From assembly GCA_963969595.1 (NCBI GenBank), contig OZ018413.1, forward strand, positions 5,794,711 through 5,858,710: 64,000 bases of DNA, given 5' to 3'. Made by a program: the position numbers and the translations under genes. Under the pieces are notes generated by a model. That model had not been told where the DNA came from and ran no database searches. It saw only the letters and a program-made list of their open reading frames with translations. Origin of the DNA: Neckera pumila (taxonomy: Eukaryota > Streptophyta > Bryopsida > Hypnales > Neckeraceae). Positions 63,406 to 64,000 of the stretch are shown here, one piece after another (position 1 is the first letter of the stretch; each line of letters opens with the position of its first letter).

Positions 63406-64000
63406 GAAATCACTGCAAAAAACACAGAGCGCTTACAAGTACGAAACTGCTATCAAGGACCCGATCCGAGGGACTTTCCGGCCAGTGTGATCCCAGAACT
63501 AGTTTATGGAATTTAGTGCAACATGCTACCTTCAAGAATCAAAGACACGCAGGCATCAACTTTGGCTCCATTGAGAGTGAGTAGTATAAAAAAAAAATAG
63601 AAAAAAAGGATTTTGCAAGTTGTGAAGGATGTTTGGGAGTATCATAACAGAAAACGGACCAAATAGATGCTAGTTCCAATGTGGAGGAAGTTGCAAATTG
63701 GCTATCAAATTCTATTGTTTGTTGCAATTTTGGCTAAAATGTCTTCACAAAGGCCCTTTTGCACAGTCAAGTACTGGTCATTTACAAATTGCATTTTTTG
63801 AGAAGTTCAAAGATTTGTACATAACATATATTAAATAAAATTGGCATTGTTTGTCTTGCATAATTAATATTAAATTTTTACCCACTCTTAGTCAAGCATA
63901 CCAAATTTTCAATTTTAAAAAAGCAAAATTGCATTTTTGGAGAATTTTTAAAGTCAATTTTTATGCTTTTATATAATATTTTATTGAAAACAGTTGATTA
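63406..64000. other. upstream of ligase pseudogene, nothing firm
   Basis: Earlier ligase exons might lie at 63406-63560 (frames on the minus strand look coding-like there), but I could not align them to the family. From 63560 on the DNA is AT-rich with no gene. Confidence 0.4.

Overview
The window is nuclear DNA from a land plant. Five genes have intact reading frames with GT-AG introns of roughly 80-750 bases, and all belong to standard plant families: a plant-type ethanolamine-phosphate cytidylyltransferase, a CDC50/ALIS flippase subunit, a CYP94-like P450, a GT29 sialyltransferase-like protein and an ankyrin/GPCR-chaperone protein. Coding exons are GC-rich and sit in very AT-rich intergenic DNA, and many genes are decayed. 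Compact introns with large TE-derived spacers suggest a non-seed plant (bryophyte or lycophyte), but the sequence alone does not settle this.

Layout. 1-13 kb: AT-rich spacer with degenerate repeats and one TIR element. 13.1-18.65 kb: scattered exon remnants of an unrecognised plus-strand gene, broken by frameshifts and interrupted by two small TIR elements. 19-22 kb: two further TIR elements. 22.1-23.0 kb: a frameshifted cinnamyl-alcohol-dehydrogenase (CAD) pseudogene. 23.6-24.2 kb: an unrecognised minus-strand ORF. 25.7-29.1 kb: ankyrin/GPCR-chaperone gene (plus). 30.8-31.9 kb: ALIS gene (minus). 32.4-44.4 kb: gene-free, with a direct-repeat pair, a long inverted pair, a fold-back element, a CACTA element and tandem arrays. 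45.3-49.6 kb: PECT1 (plus, 8 exons). 51.0-51.4 kb: a stray copy of the promoter and first exon of the GT29 gene. 52.1-57.1 kb: the GT29 gene (minus, 12 exons). 58.2-59.8 kb: intronless P450 (plus). 60.5-63.4 kb: DNA ligase I pseudogene (minus).

The genes do not form an operon or an evident pathway cluster. PECT1 (phosphatidylethanolamine synthesis) and ALIS (phospholipid flipping) both concern phospholipids; CAD (lignol metabolism) and the GT29 protein (Golgi, probably cell wall) both concern the wall; the proximity looks coincidental. The most notable points are the loss of a catalytic-motif histidine in the second domain of an otherwise intact PECT1, the partial duplication of the GT29 promoter/exon 1, several TE insertions with readable ends or an empty site, and repeated sequence shared between introns of the same gene. 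I did not find a convincing new multi-gene system.
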